Shown here piece after piece: positions 20,896-32,599 of a DNA stretch of 32,631 bases. The position numbers were made by a program, and so were the translations under genes. The notes under the pieces are model-generated. The model saw nothing but the letters and a program-made list of their open reading frames with translations. It searched no databases and had not been told where the DNA came from. The stretch spans positions 1 to 32,631 of the forward strand of contig MSJH02000545.1 of assembly GCA_001931875.2 (NCBI GenBank), written 5' to 3'. The number at the start of each line of letters is the position of its first letter. Position 1 is the stretch's first letter. This stretch comes from Byssochlamys sp. IMV 00236 (Eukaryota > Ascomycota > Eurotiomycetes > Eurotiales > Thermoascaceae).

Positions 20896-23800
20896 TTAGA
20901 AGCCATTGTTTTCAAACGTCTTTGACTTACCCCGATTACTGGCATCATGGCCAGTGTCCCAGCATTCTCTTGCATTTAGGAAGGATGCGGTCTTGTTTAT
21001 GAAATCAGTGTTGCAGTGACTGATTTTTGCAGATAGTTCAGGAAATGTTTCCTGGAAGAGTAAATTGCATAGGCCAGAAAGGCCAATGGCGAGGGCAGAC
21101 AGGTTGTCTCTAGACTTGATGGCCTTTTTGTTTGAGACTAACACACAATCAGGATTACGACACAAGAACGATCCTTTGACCTTTGTCTTGATATCTTTGC
21201 CTTTTATAACCTTTCGATGGATGGGATGGTCCAGCTTGGAGAAGCAGTACATGCATGTTTGTGATGTCATGTTTTCATTTGTGATACACACATTGATGTT
21301 CATACCATGCATGCACTGCTTCCATTTTCCACCATATCGTCTGAACCCCTTTATTGTTGAGCCTACCCCCGTGCCTCTGTCTCCGATAAACATGATAGGG
21401 CATAGCCTGCTTCTACCTTTTACTAAATAGTTTATATAATAGTTAGTATTCATCAATCATATATTACTGTGCTCTTTACCTTTCTTCCCTATCAAAAACG
21501 TCCTTTCTTTCGCACACAAGCGTCTTCGAAAGCGGCCGTTTTGCATTTCACATGTCCTTTTCAATTTGACTCTCTTTTTGGAACTATAAAAATTTCTGAG
21601 AGCTAAACGGTTACTGACATGTTGCTGGTGTATATTCATTGCTTGCTCAACGCTTGTTGCCATCTTTAAGTCTAACTTTGAAAGATTATTTTCAATGGCT
21701 TGTACTGCTTTGCCTTCTGTTGACTTCTTTGCTTTTTCCAGCTTTCTTCGGACATTATAATATCCTGAGCCAATATCTATATCGCTTGCCTTTATTGCCA
21801 TAGAAGATGGTAGCTGCAGAAATGAGTTTGCATCAGATTCTTCACTGCTATACTTGTTCACTATTTTCTGAGCTTCTTCTTTACACTCATCGGTATTTTC
21901 CAATGCTTTGTACTTATTTCGTAGCTCAAGGTGAAGCTTGAATCGTTGCATTGTCAGGGAAACAGTACTTGTCATAGTCTTCAGACCATTATCTGTGCCA
22001 GAAAAAATGAATTCTTCAGAAGGATTAGCCTGTGGGCTTAGTCGACAATCTTCCACTTTAGCAATCCCATGACCATATTTCTGTACAACATGCCACTGAG
22101 TATTGCTGCTTTGGGAGGCAGTGACTGCTTCGTGGGTAATGGCAGGTTTTTGCTTCATCGCTACCCTTTTAAAATGCATCAGTTGTCTGTTCAACTTCAG
22201 TTTGTCTCTTGCTGCTTGCACAGACAAAAACGACTGATTTCGTTCATCTTTGACTTGTTCGATAGCGTTGTATAATTCAAGCTTTTCTTCAAGGCTGCTA
22301 TTTCTCCATTTGGCCTTCAAGTCTTTGATGTCCTTGGAGAAGTCCCTGTTATTGTTGTTCTTCAATGCATCTTTAAGCAATTTTTCTATCTGAACGACTT
22401 CAGATTGCAAGCCTTGGATTTCTTGCACAAGAGTCTCTTTTGGCTTTTTAGATTCCTCTTTCACAGTCGGATGATCTGTCAATTCATATGAGGCGAGACC
22501 TTTCTTCTTGTTTGAATCATCCACAGCATCCTTTGTTCCAAGCAAGCGGGCGGTCTTTATTCCAGGCAACAGTATTATATTTTGAGCAAACTCTAGACCA
22601 TTGGACTTGCACACCGCTGCTATAGCATTCATATCAAACAATGAGCTAAAAACAGCATCCTTATTTCGGCGAGCTTCTTCAACCGATTCTATGAGATAGT
22701 TATCATAGTTGAATATTGCCAATGCACAAGGAAGTCTGGTCAACATTTGATACAATGATGGCCCGTCCATTCTTAAGGCATGTAATGTAGAAGCAGATGG
22801 CTGCGGACAAAGCTTTCTGTAAAACTTCTTGTAACCAGCAAACATAAGAGTATCATTCGCTAGGATGCAAAATGGTAATTGATGAGCTATGATGAACCGT
22901 TCTTTCTTCTTTGGAATATACGGCTTCAAAGCATTCAAAATCAACAGGCAAGGATATGCTTCTTTTTCTTCAACGTCATAACATTCCTTTTTTAGGTCGT
23001 CGATACTGAATGCATCTTTTCTGTCATCGAGAAGTAGGCTTTTCAGAACAGATTTTAAGCAGCGTAATCTCCTTCTTGTTAAATCTGTGGTGTTGTCTGT
23101 GATTAACTCTTCTTCTTCCACGTCATCCTCGACATCATTTTTACTGGCGAGTTGACTTTCTCCTGCAACACTGCTCTCAGTTCTTGTTATATTGCTCCTT
23201 TTGACTTTCCTAGCCTGTGAAGCAAGAACGTTACATTGTCAATATCTTGTAGCACGAAAATAAGGTATCTTACCAAAACAGCCATTTTGTATCCATCAAT
23301 CCTTTTTTGGTACGTATCGACATTAGCTTTCCATTTGTGAGCTTCTTCAGGCTTTCTTTTTATTTTTGCTTCGTACTTTTTTTTCTTGTATTCTTCACCT
23401 CGTACAATATTCCTTCTTGCATTCCTAGGCAGATCGGCAAAAGTAGATGTCCTGCTATTATCGTCTACTGACTGTTGCGAGTCTTTCTTTGATCTTTCTT
23501 CTGCTTTTTTCTGGATATAGCTTCTGTATTTGGCTTCTCGGTTAGGCGCCAAATGTACTCGTAACAAAACATCCAGCAAGCTGTTCATCAAGCCATAGAA
23601 GATTTTTGGCGTGCTCCACATATTTTTCATGTTTGTAGTAACTTTACCAAGAGCATTTCCCATTTCATGAAACTTTAATGCTGTTTCTTTAAACTTGCCT
23701 CGCTCTATTCCGGATGATTCTAGGGCTTTGAAGATGGCCATCTGAACCGGATGCTTGTTTAGGCTTGTCTCTTTCGCACCAACTGAGCCAAAGTAGTAAG

Positions 23801-24635
23801 AATGTATCAAACCAATGTGCTGATGTTCCATAAGCATGTTAAAGTCCTTCGTAAAAGGATCTGCTACGGAAAGAGGGCCAATGGTATGCAATATAGTACA
23901 GTCTTGGCTGGGTAAAAAGCCATCTGGAAGTATATTTGCGATATTAAAAGAGCCTTGTGTGATCATATCGCAATTTCGTAACTCTAACAGAACCATATTC
24001 ATTATGAACGTGATGTTTATAATGTAATCAGAGACTTGGGTAAGAGTGCTTTCAAGTTTTTCCAAAACAGCCTGTTTTATCTCTGGCTGTAAATCTCTCC
24101 TGATAATTCGGTTTACCGCCACGCTACAAGTTCTATACTCCATATCGGTAGAATGAACCTCGGGTTCTGTATCGTCGTGTTCCTCTTCTGTTACTTCTTC
24201 CCTTAAATTTCTTGCTATAGAATGAAAGTTTCCTTGAACGTATTCTTTAAAAACTACATCATTCTTTTTTATGGAATTTTTGTCCAAATAATCTCTCAGG
24301 ACAGTAGGTGTACAGTCTGCATACGTTGCAGCTTGTGTCAAGACACCTCTTGGTAAGGTTTTGATATTGAGCAACTTTTGTTTCAACTTGTTCAGATCCC
24401 TTTCCACATTTTTGCTTTTTTTAGTAGTGAAGTCAACGGTGGCCTTTATATAATCATGAATAGAACGCAAGAAGCTGTTGTATAAGAGTTCAGGAGATTC
24501 TGGTACAAGACGTGGCCTTTTTAAGGGAGGATTCTCAGAGCTTTCGCTAGCAGTACGCTTCAAGTTTTGCCGTAGAATTGGAACCCTTGTTATGTTAGCG
24601 CCATCAAAATAGCTTTTCTGTTCAGTATGTTTCAT
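20896..24635 (-). CDS. Fanzor1-like RNA-guided nuclease homologue (eukaryotic TnpB relative)
   Basis: Model (minus): 24635-23274, 23214-21480, 21422-20896; GT-AG introns of 59 and 57 nt; 1207 aa with no stops. The C-terminal third has the TnpB/Fanzor RuvC nuclease layout. RuvC-I aspartate is D862 in FSGTDNGLKTM. A conserved GDRGTGVGSTIKGFRRYG precedes the second acidic residue E1082 in ITNENMTSQTCMYC. RuvC-III aspartate is D1138 in KSRDNLSALAIG. A zinc ribbon is inserted between them: TCMYC (C-x2-C) and LCRNPDC (C-x4-C). All three acidic residues expected of Fanzor1 are present. The N-terminal about 850 residues are mostly charged and helical with a coiled coil near 690-800; no named domain was recognised and the protein is longer than most described Fanzors. 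A nuclear-type basic cluster (PPLKRPR) lies near residue 40. It sits downstream of a MULE transposase on the same strand. Confidence 0.85.
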
Positions 24636-25078
24636 TCTAGGTTATAAAGTGTTTAAGCTATAAGGGACTCTCGTCAGACTGTTATCCTCACTAACCTGAT
24701 GATAGCTTTTAGAGACTATTGAAGGTAAGAGAAAAAAGAAAAATAAAGTTGTTGCTGATATACTTGGCCGTGTCAAAGCTTATTTATTACAGTGATGTTG
24801 TCAAATGTTAGCTTCATGCTATTTATCACAGTGATGTTGTCATCTGCGTTAGATACAGTGAAATGACTCATTTTCTTAAAGTAGACTATCTCGACAATAT
24901 GAAATTAGCAATGTCATCTCCATATATTCTGATTAGACGATATAGCTTTTCTACTAAGGTGAATATTATGCTATATTTTTTATTCAAATTGGTAATACTA
25001 GAGGCGCTGCAATAGGACACTGCAAGATTCAAAAAAGGAAATCCCCACAGTTTATTTCAGGAACCAACGAGCTTTTAA
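24636..25078. other. Spacer between MULE and Fanzor genes
   Basis: A 443-bp AT-rich spacer that must hold the MULE 3' UTR and the Fanzor promoter. It contains a direct repeat (24781-24842) and no supported ORF. Confidence 0.5.
24781..24842. repeat. 23-bp direct repeat, two copies
   Basis: The segment 24781-24803 recurs at 24820-24842 with one mismatch; its core is ACAGTGATGTTGTCA. The start-to-start distance is 39 bp. It lies about 145 bp upstream of the Fanzor start codon, so it may be a promoter element or a subterminal repeat of a transposon. Confidence 0.7.
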
Positions 25079-27302
25079 TTACAGCCACGTTATGAGGCAG
25101 ATTAACAGATCATTGGTGCAGCTGGCCTTACAAAGCCTCATGCTGATACAGTGAAACAAATCTGATAAATAACGCCAAAGTAATAGTTCACGGCAAAGAA
25201 GGCCTTGGTCTTCATTTGGGGCAGAAAACCTTTCTTGCTGCGCAACAGGGGCAGGAGCATGAGGAGAAAAACGCAGCTTGGTTACGCGGCTGACCAAAAA
25301 AATATGCTTGCACATCTTTGTTTGATCAGGGCAGCTGCAGTTCTTCAGATAGCCTTCTTTGGTATCCATCTCATAGAAGAGGATGTTTTCAGTGAAGGAT
25401 CTGCACTGGTAAACACTTTCTTCGAGTCGTTCTACCATGTAACATGCTACGTCGTAGTCAATGCAGTATGCTGCTCTTCTCTTCTTTTCTTCCTTGGCTG
25501 TCAAGCGAAACCCACCAAAATCATGCGCAGCTTTGATTATGTCCTGCCAATAATCTAATGCTACCATTTGGGATAACAAGTAGACTAGGCGATCTACACG
25601 CAAAGAGCGAGAATGACCAAGATAGAACGTCTTCAATTGGTTATGGTACGATTCTATCAGATTGTTAGTGTGGAAAGAAGCAGTCTATAAATAGACAGAA
25701 AAGTTAGATTTTTTAGTAAACTAAAGCAATAAACACTAATGACTACCTGTTTCCACGCTTTGGACCACAATTCCTTTCTCGGAAGCCTCAATCTGTTGAA
25801 GTACGCAAGGAATACTTCAAATTCCTTATTTTCAGCAAGGAACAGCTGATAAGCCAGATCAAATGCTTTCGGCGTTTCTGAGTACATCATGCTATTCAGA
25901 TTAGCGTAAACACGATCTCTTACCAGATGTGTGTCGTGAGTAGACTTGTTTATCTTCACCTAAATGTTACAAGATGTTTAATATCTACATTAAACCCACA
26001 TTTAAAACTTATACCTCGCTTGATGTGGGTTTCCTTGCACGCCAGATATACCAATGGCACAAGAGAATTTGAACAGAGTCTTCAAAGTCATCTCTAATTG
26101 CAGCTGTCTCGGCAGAACTACAATCTACCATAATTCTCTTTACGTTTAAAGAGAAGTTGGTCTTTATCCAGATTAACCACTGATGCAAAGTAGGAATGGT
26201 TTCCATATCAGTGATGAAAAAACAACAGGTAGACCTCTGTTCGTGGTGTAGTTGTGAACGACGATAGTGAACAGGTAGCTATCTTTGGAGCTGTCCGTAA
26301 TAGACTTGCATGTTTTGTGAGTGCTATCGATACACCATTCTTCAGCTTCTTCAAGGAATTTCTTCTGCCAATCAGATACCCATGAGATTAGGAAAGGACC
26401 ATTTTCATGGGTATCAAAAAGCGTTGAGCAGTTTTTTTCTTCTTCCAAATACTTCATCCACTTTTCACATCTATTCTTATCGCGACAACTTTTTCTTGAT
26501 AACTTGTTCATGCGAGCATTGATGATACTCTTTACATCATGGTAATTGACTAAAAGTGACATAGGGAAGCTACTGAATGACTTCTTCTTTTCAAGCTATA
26601 GAAAGTTAAATTATTATCGTGTTTAATAACAATACAAGGATGAAAAAAAGTATCATTACCTCAATGAGACATTCGTCATCAATACGTAAAAACTTCTTGA
26701 TGGTTTCCCAGTCGATATTTTTGATGGCCTTTTCAGTTATCCATTGTTTGATCTCAAAAGGCAAACGAGAATTCGTAATTTCCTTGATATCCCAAGGACA
26801 GTGATCAGGATGTTCCCAGTGGTATTCAACATGGATTGTGCCGTCCGTCATGACATGTTTAATGATTTTGGCAGTGCAACCTATCTTGATAGAAGACTTC
26901 ATAGTAACACGGGTCTTCTTAGGACGCATAACCTCTAGTTCGTTACTGCTACTACCTTGATTATTATCTACAGAAGATACAACGTTAGTAATATCAATAG
27001 TACCTGTGCTATTCTTAGCTTTCTTCTTATCGACACCAACATGATCACACAAATAGAAGGTGGTGTGAACTGGCAAAGCTTCAAGAATAAGCTTCCCGAT
27101 GAACTGGAGATTGCTTGTAACAGGATATTGTCGTTTAAATACCCACTTAGCATGCGAGAACGCGTTTTTTTTTTTTGAACCATTCCTCAAACTTATCAGA
27201 CGTAATAGTGATGGTCTGACCACTTTCTTCATAATCTGGAACAGTAGGGCAAACAAAATCAGCAGTAATAGAGATGGAGGTACTTTTAAAGTTGGTAGAC
27301 AT
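25079..27302 (-). pseudogene. Mutator-like (MULE) transposase, near full length, two homopolymer frameshifts
   Basis: Cut-and-paste transposase. Exons (minus): 27302-26660, 26595-26015, 25959-25747, 25684-25079; intron splice sites are intact (64 nt for the first). The product would be about 680 aa. N-terminal FAR1/FLYWCH-like zinc region: HTTFYLCDHVG, IKIGCTAKIIKH, EYHWEHPDHCPWD. DDE domain: EWCIDSTHKTCKSI (first Asp) and KRIMVDCSSAETAAIRDDF (second Asp), then LLCHWYIWRA. A conserved TNNLIESYHNQLKTFYLG and a SWIM zinc finger CSCPDQTKMCKH follow. Frame is lost twice: at a 12-A run (27165-27176 on the plus strand as T) and at a 6-A run (26217-26222). Both are single-base homopolymer length changes, so either real decay, transcriptional slippage or sequencing error is possible. 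Confidence 0.8.
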
Positions 27303-27796
27303 TTCAGTAGGTGATGTATATTTAATAACTGTGTGAGCTGTTATGGATAAAGGGTCATAAAATAAAAGATATTTTAGGTGACTATTTTTTCACAGGACGA
27401 TTTAACGTTATTTGAACTGTGAATGAATACAAATACAGATATTAAGTCAAATCACAACTTCTAAGGATTCTGTTTAGTAACACAACACGAACAATCCCAA
27501 TATAAGTAAATCTAGTCATCCCTTTTTTCCACCTCTTTTCTTTAGCCAACAATTGAATAATTGGTACTATTACCATTACTTTTATCTATTATTATTATTA
27601 ACAAATAAACAGTTGGTTTTTATTTTATAGCTCAAACTAAATCTCACAAAACATATTCGAAAAAAAAATGACATCGGAAATTCAATAGACGGATAAATAT
27701 ATATATATAAAAAAAATTGATAACTTCAAAAAAGTCAAGGTATTTTCTATCTCTCTCTTTTTTATTTCTCTTCTTTTTCTTTTTAGATATATAAAG
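27303..27796. other. Divergent intergenic region, MULE to Reg1-like gene
   Basis: About 0.5 kb containing the candidate right end of the transposon (27400-27409). Beyond it lie TATATATATA at 27702-27711 and a CT-rich tract ending TTTTTAG just before the Reg1-like start codon. That last feature could be a core promoter pyrimidine tract or a 5' UTR intron acceptor. Confidence 0.4.
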
Positions 27797-29210
27797 ATGC
27801 TACAGAAAAAGAGACATGCAGCAGATGATGAATCAACGATCAACGTGAAGAATACGGAAGGGAATGTGGATTATTTATCATATAACTTTGATGAAATGGA
27901 TCTTGCTGCATCTTGGAGAGTATTAACCAAACAGAAATTAAATATTATCAATGGTATTCGATTGGAAAATGCCTCATGGAGAACATGGGCCAAACAAAGA
28001 AATAATCTCAAGACGGTGAGTCCAGAGACATTGAATTGGTAAAATGAAATTAATTATATATATATATATTCCTATCCTGTATTAATCTATTTCAACATAT
28101 AGGTTAAAGGATAGTGATGTAACATGGCTTTATGGACCATTGCATACAGTAATGAAACAAGATAAGAAGCATATCAGACCATTACCTTCACCACTTCAAA
28201 AACCACAAGAGAAACCTTTGAAATCAGCATTAAAGAAAGTGACAATGTCAGATTTATTAAAAAGATCAGCATCTGAATTACAAATACACCAAAATAATCC
28301 TAAAAAGAAAGATGATGATTTATCAACAAGCAGCAGTTTATCTATATCTAAAGTAAATCAAGAAGTAGGCGCATTTTCTCCTTCTGTTATCGCAAACCAT
28401 CGTCAACCGAAACTGAGATTCAATCAGTATGTAGAACAGTGTATTGCATTAACTGGGAAATCAAAGAATACAGCAAGTGACGACACAGACTCATATGAAC
28501 CAGATGATGATGATGATGACGATGATAATAATAAAGATGAAGAAGAAGAAGAAGAAGAAGTTATCATGATGAAACCTAAATTACAACAAAAGATACGCTC
28601 TATAAAGAAAATTGAACCTACTTTATTAAAAACAAGCTCGAGATCAGACGAGTCATCGACCTCATCAGACGACGAAATAGGAGATACGAGTTATTATAAC
28701 TATCGATTACGTAGATATAACAGTAGCCATGCCAAACAAAGAAAGAATAGCTGTGATTGGGAAGCAGAGAGTGCAGACTCGGATGCACTAGTCCAGCATA
28801 TCATTCGTGTATCAAAAGATAGAAATATAATCAATCATGCAAGCAGTAGCAATAGTAATAGTAATAATAATAATAGTAGTAGTAGTAGTAGTAATAGTAG
28901 AAACAATAACAACAACAATAATAATTCGATGATCCATTGGAATACAGACGACATAGATCAGGATTATATACCAAGTAAATCAGACTATGATTATGAATTT
29001 GATGATGATGATTGGGATACACATAGTGAACATGTAGATGATGCCCCCTCTTTTACAGCACAAAAGAAGAGAAGCAATAGTATTAGTAGTAGTCACACCC
29101 ATAGTACCAGTAGTAGTACGAGTAGTAGTAGCAGTAGTAGCATATTAAATAATATTGTACGTTGGGCATCAAATCATCTATGGTCATCTTCTGATAATGA
29201 AGATAAATAA
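27797..29210 (+). CDS. Reg1-like protein phosphatase 1 regulatory subunit (DUF1752)
   Basis: Yeast Reg1 targets PP1 (Glc7) to the Snf1/AMPK pathway for glucose repression; a similar role is inferred. Model: 27797-28038 and 28103-29210 with a 64-nt intron; 449 aa. The DUF1752 domain lies at about 24-94: DYLSYNFDEMDLAASWRVLT, RLENASWRTWAKQRNNLKTV, SPETLNWLKDSDVTWLYGPL. Next come KSALKKVTMSDLLKRSASEL and the PP1-docking-type KLRF at 184-187 in KLRFNQYVEQCIAL. The rest is acidic and low complexity, with Asp/Glu, Asn and Ser runs. The C-terminus NNIVRWASNHLWSSSDNED is amphipathic. The region's DNA is rich in AGT/AAT/GAT triplet repeats. Confidence 0.85.
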
Positions 29211-29330
29211 AAATATAACATTAGATTTGTAACAACTTTTTGTCTATTGTTTTCAATCTACCAAATTAGGTAATCTCTTTATATATAAATACTTTTTATA
29301 TGTAATGTAAGCTTTCTTTTTTTTTTTTTC

Positions 29331-32300
29331 ATGTCATTTTTCAAAAGCAAAAAGAATAATAAACAGCAACAACAACAGCAAAATGACGAATGTAATTGTT
29401 TATAGTCAAACAGAAACCACGGGCTCACTCTTTCCTATTTTAGTATCTACTTCTTCCATTGCGTCCTTGTCACCATTAAATAGCTTAAAAGATAAGCCAA
29501 CCAATGAGGAAATTGATAGACTATTTGAAGAAGCAGCCGTAATAATAATAATAATAACACGATCAATGACCAAGAAATTAATTCTATGTGTAGACTAGAC
29601 TCAATTTGAACACAAGTGACGCCAGCGTCAGAAGTTTACCTTCTGATAAAAAGTGGTTCATCTTATGCCATGAAAATGCCCTCTCTTCTATGGGAACACT
29701 ACATAGCACTAGTCTAGAATCTTATGCTAATAGAACCCCTTCTTATTATATCAATGCTATTACCAAGAGAGACTCAAAATGGGAAATTCGATGTAAGCTA
29801 GTATCTGATCTATCTGTTCGGTTAAGGACAATGCCTATCAAGTAATCAATACAAACACACACATACACACACACACACACAAAACATATCCCTTATACTA
29901 ACATATGTGTGTAGATGGGCACAGGAATTCATTGAACAAAATGGGATACGAACCTTGTGTGAGGAACTAGCATTAATCAACAAGATCAATGCAAGGTACT
30001 TAATACAACATACATATGTATATTCTCTTGTCTAAACTCTATTATTATAAAGGAATCAAAAAGAATGTCAATTAGAGTTTGAAATCATCAAATGCTTGCG
30101 ACAGTTGTTTAGTAACTATGTAGACATCTACATGTACACATATATAGCTAATAGGAAAGACTCATCCTCTTTTTATATCACAGTATGGCATACAACAAGT
30201 CATTAGCGATCCATTTTACATCATCCAGTTAACACAATCCATATTGTCACCCTCGATACCAACACAAAGACTAGTTTGTGACGCACTGACTTTCATGTGC
30301 TACTTTGAACAACCTAAGGGACATTCGATAGTACTTCAAGGCATGGAAACAATCAGAGAAACCAAAAGTGATTATGGTCCTTTTGACTCTTGGCTGAGGG
30401 CATTTCACTCGATATTAGACAATCATAACAAGACTGTGAATACAGATATACCCATATCCGAGCATGCGGTAAGATGCTACAAAATACAATGAAAAAGAAC
30501 TAACAGGATGATAGCTGGCAAATTTACTATTAATAAATGCTATTGTCGATCCGGATACAGTTCAAGACATCGAGTATAGAATGACTTTACGTAACCAACT
30601 TTATCAAGGAGGACTAGCCCAAGTCCTGGAAAAGCTAAAGTTATTCAACAACGAGTTGATCAATATCAAATTAGAAGAGTTTCATGAATCTGAAGACAAT
30701 GATAATATTGCACACATGGTTGTCGGTGACAGTGCAGATCCTGCTGAAATCGTTGAAAAGATAGTAGCCACGATCAACGGTACCAAAGCCTACGACTATT
30801 TTCAAAAACTGCTGCAAGACTTGCTTCTGATTCAATGCGACTCAGAGACAAGAAATAGATATTACCAGCTGATCGAGCACTTTGTCTCTCAAGTCACATT
30901 TGACAGAAACAGCAACAGTTTCACAAGCACATATGGTGTCACTGTCAAGGATCTCATTGCCAAATTTGCAGAGGAGGATGAACTAGAAGAAGCGTTGCAA
31001 GAAGCGGATGAGGCCAGGGAGATTGCAGCACAGGCACTCGAGAGAGAGGCTGCTCTGAGAGTTCAGCTTGATCTAAAGGCAGGTAATGTTGAATGAATGT
31101 CTTTTTACTGTTTCCCTGTTTGACTCAGTTTAAAACATCAGATGGCCTTGTTGGACAACTGCGGCTTAAAAATGAAGCACTCGAACGAAGTTTACGCATT
31201 GCCAATCAAACCAACGCTGTACTTCAACAACGACTAGATGATATAGAACTAGATCATAAAAAGACCCTAGAATCTATGGACAGCCAAATACAAAGGTTGT
31301 ATGAAACTGTCAATATTCTTGTGCAAAGCAACCATCACACTCAGCCAGTAAAGTTTATTAGATTTCTCATTTAACACTTACTTATTGTTATCCTTAGAGC
31401 GAACCATTTGATGCCTTAAAGTCAAAAATTGGAAATGCTGTTAATAACAATAATAATAATAGTAATAGTAAGCCCAAACACAAGATACCAAGAAAGCAGC
31501 TTCCGAATTATGCAGAAAAATCATTCACGCCTATCAAAAAAGCATCAACACCTACAGAGTTACCAACGCCATCATCTTCCCCTGATCATCTTGCCAAACA
31601 AGCTGCAGAGCCACTGTCTACGACCGAAAAGACTTCAAATGAGAATATACCCTCGGCTCTAGAATCAGACAACGCAGCACCCTCTCTTGAAGCAGACGAT
31701 AGCAACACACCAACCCATCAACCTACTTTGGATAATGATAACAGTAATACACCGCTCAGTATACCCCCACCTCCCCCTCCTCCCCTTCCTCCTATGCCTC
31801 TTTCTGCAAATATTTCTGGCAACGTACCACCTCCACCGCCTCCTCCTCCACCCTCTGTACCCTCTATGTCCAATACAGCGCCTTGTCCGCCTATTCCTCC
31901 TCCTCCCCCACCTATACCAGCAAGCAACACAGCACCTTGTCCTCCTTGCCCTCCTGCGCCTAATGCACCCCCTGCACCAACAGCAGGAACACAACAACCA
32001 CGTCAAAAGCTTAAATTTGTTGAATGGGAAAAGATCCACAGAAGACAGCTTGGAAACACCATATGGGAACATTTGGAAGATGATGACCAGGATGACGTTA
32101 TTGACAGCAACGACGACCCAGCCGATGAGCCACTGTTCAATCAACAATCCATTGTCTCTAAACTGTCACACGCTGATGTCTTTACGCTCATCGAAAAGAC
32201 ATTTGCCCAAAAGCCGGCAGTATCTGACCTCACCAAGCGAAAACGAAAGGCAGCTGATTCGATCGAACTGTTAGATCCCAAAAAGGCACATGCGATGAGT

Positions 32301-32596
32301 ATCTTTTTGACAAGCTTGCCTAAAGAATTTGAAATCAAGCGATTAACAGAGTACGTGTTGGACATCTCGCCATATATTCAAGTAGAGCTTGTCTTGGAGA
32401 ACTTTCTCAAGTTTGCACCAAGTAGTGAAGAGGCAGAAGCGTTGAAAAAGTACAAGGAGTCCGGAGAGAGCATTGAGAGACTGTCAAAGCCTGATCAGTT
32501 GGTGTTGGAAATGGTCAATATCAGTCAATTTAAGCCAAGGATCAGCTGCTTGCTTTACAAGACAGTATTCTGGGATAAAGTAGAAGGTGTTGAAAA

Positions 32597-32597
<1 letters not shown>
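29331..32597 (+). CDS. Formin (GBD/FH3-FH1-FH2), 3' end missing
   Basis: Nucleates and elongates actin filaments under Rho GTPase control. Exons: 29331-29391, 29444-29538, 29594-29841, 29915-29995, 30053-30119, 30184-30468, 30515-31082, 31142-31347, 31398-32597; 937 codons seen, all in frame, with exon 9 ending at a GT just before the contig ends. The start is MSFFKSKKNNKQQ (29331); a start at 29383 is possible but would read through a good 52-nt intron. GBD/FH3: NEEIDRLFEEAATRL, LPSDKKWFILCHEN, WAQEFIEQNGIRTLCEEL, NYYGIQQVISDP, VCDALTFMCYFEQPKG. A coiled coil follows (31000-31330), then an Asn run and the FH1 region of poly-Pro at 31766-31960. FH2 begins at KLKFVEWEKI and proceeds through PYIQVELVLENFLKF to the contig end, missing the knob, post and tail. 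Confidence 0.93.
29855..29882. repeat. CA microsatellite in formin intron
   Basis: A (CA)n-type repeat with two single-base interruptions lies inside formin intron 3 (29842-29914). A TAA-type repeat also occurs in intron 2 (29540-29557). Confidence 0.8.

Positions 32598-32599
<2 letters not shown>

Larger units (their letters stand above)
20845..27409. mobile_element. Candidate MULE element carrying a Fanzor cargo
   Basis: Two same-strand genes, a Mutator-like transposase and a Fanzor1-like gene, form a block between single-copy-type genes. AACGTTAAAT at 20845-20854 recurs inverted at 27400-27409. A further AGTCAC follows at nearly the same distance inside each end (20869-20874; about 27378-27383). 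The pair would bracket both ORFs closely, but similarity between is low and no 8-9 bp target duplication was found outside, so the limits are uncertain. Fanzor1 proteins are known to occur inside diverse eukaryotic DNA transposons, including Mutator types. Confidence 0.5.

Noticed and set aside
27702..27711. TATATATATA as a replication origin or attachment site
   Set aside because: A short AT run just upstream of a start codon is adequately explained as promoter sequence.
28501..29150. CRISPR-like or satellite array from repeated triplets
   Set aside because: The triplet runs encode Asp, Glu, Asn and Ser tracts in the Reg1-like protein; no spacer structure.
31665..32274. Long open frames overlapping the formin FH1 region on both strands
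   Set aside because: These are Pro, Gly, Arg or Leu-rich shadows of the poly-proline codons.
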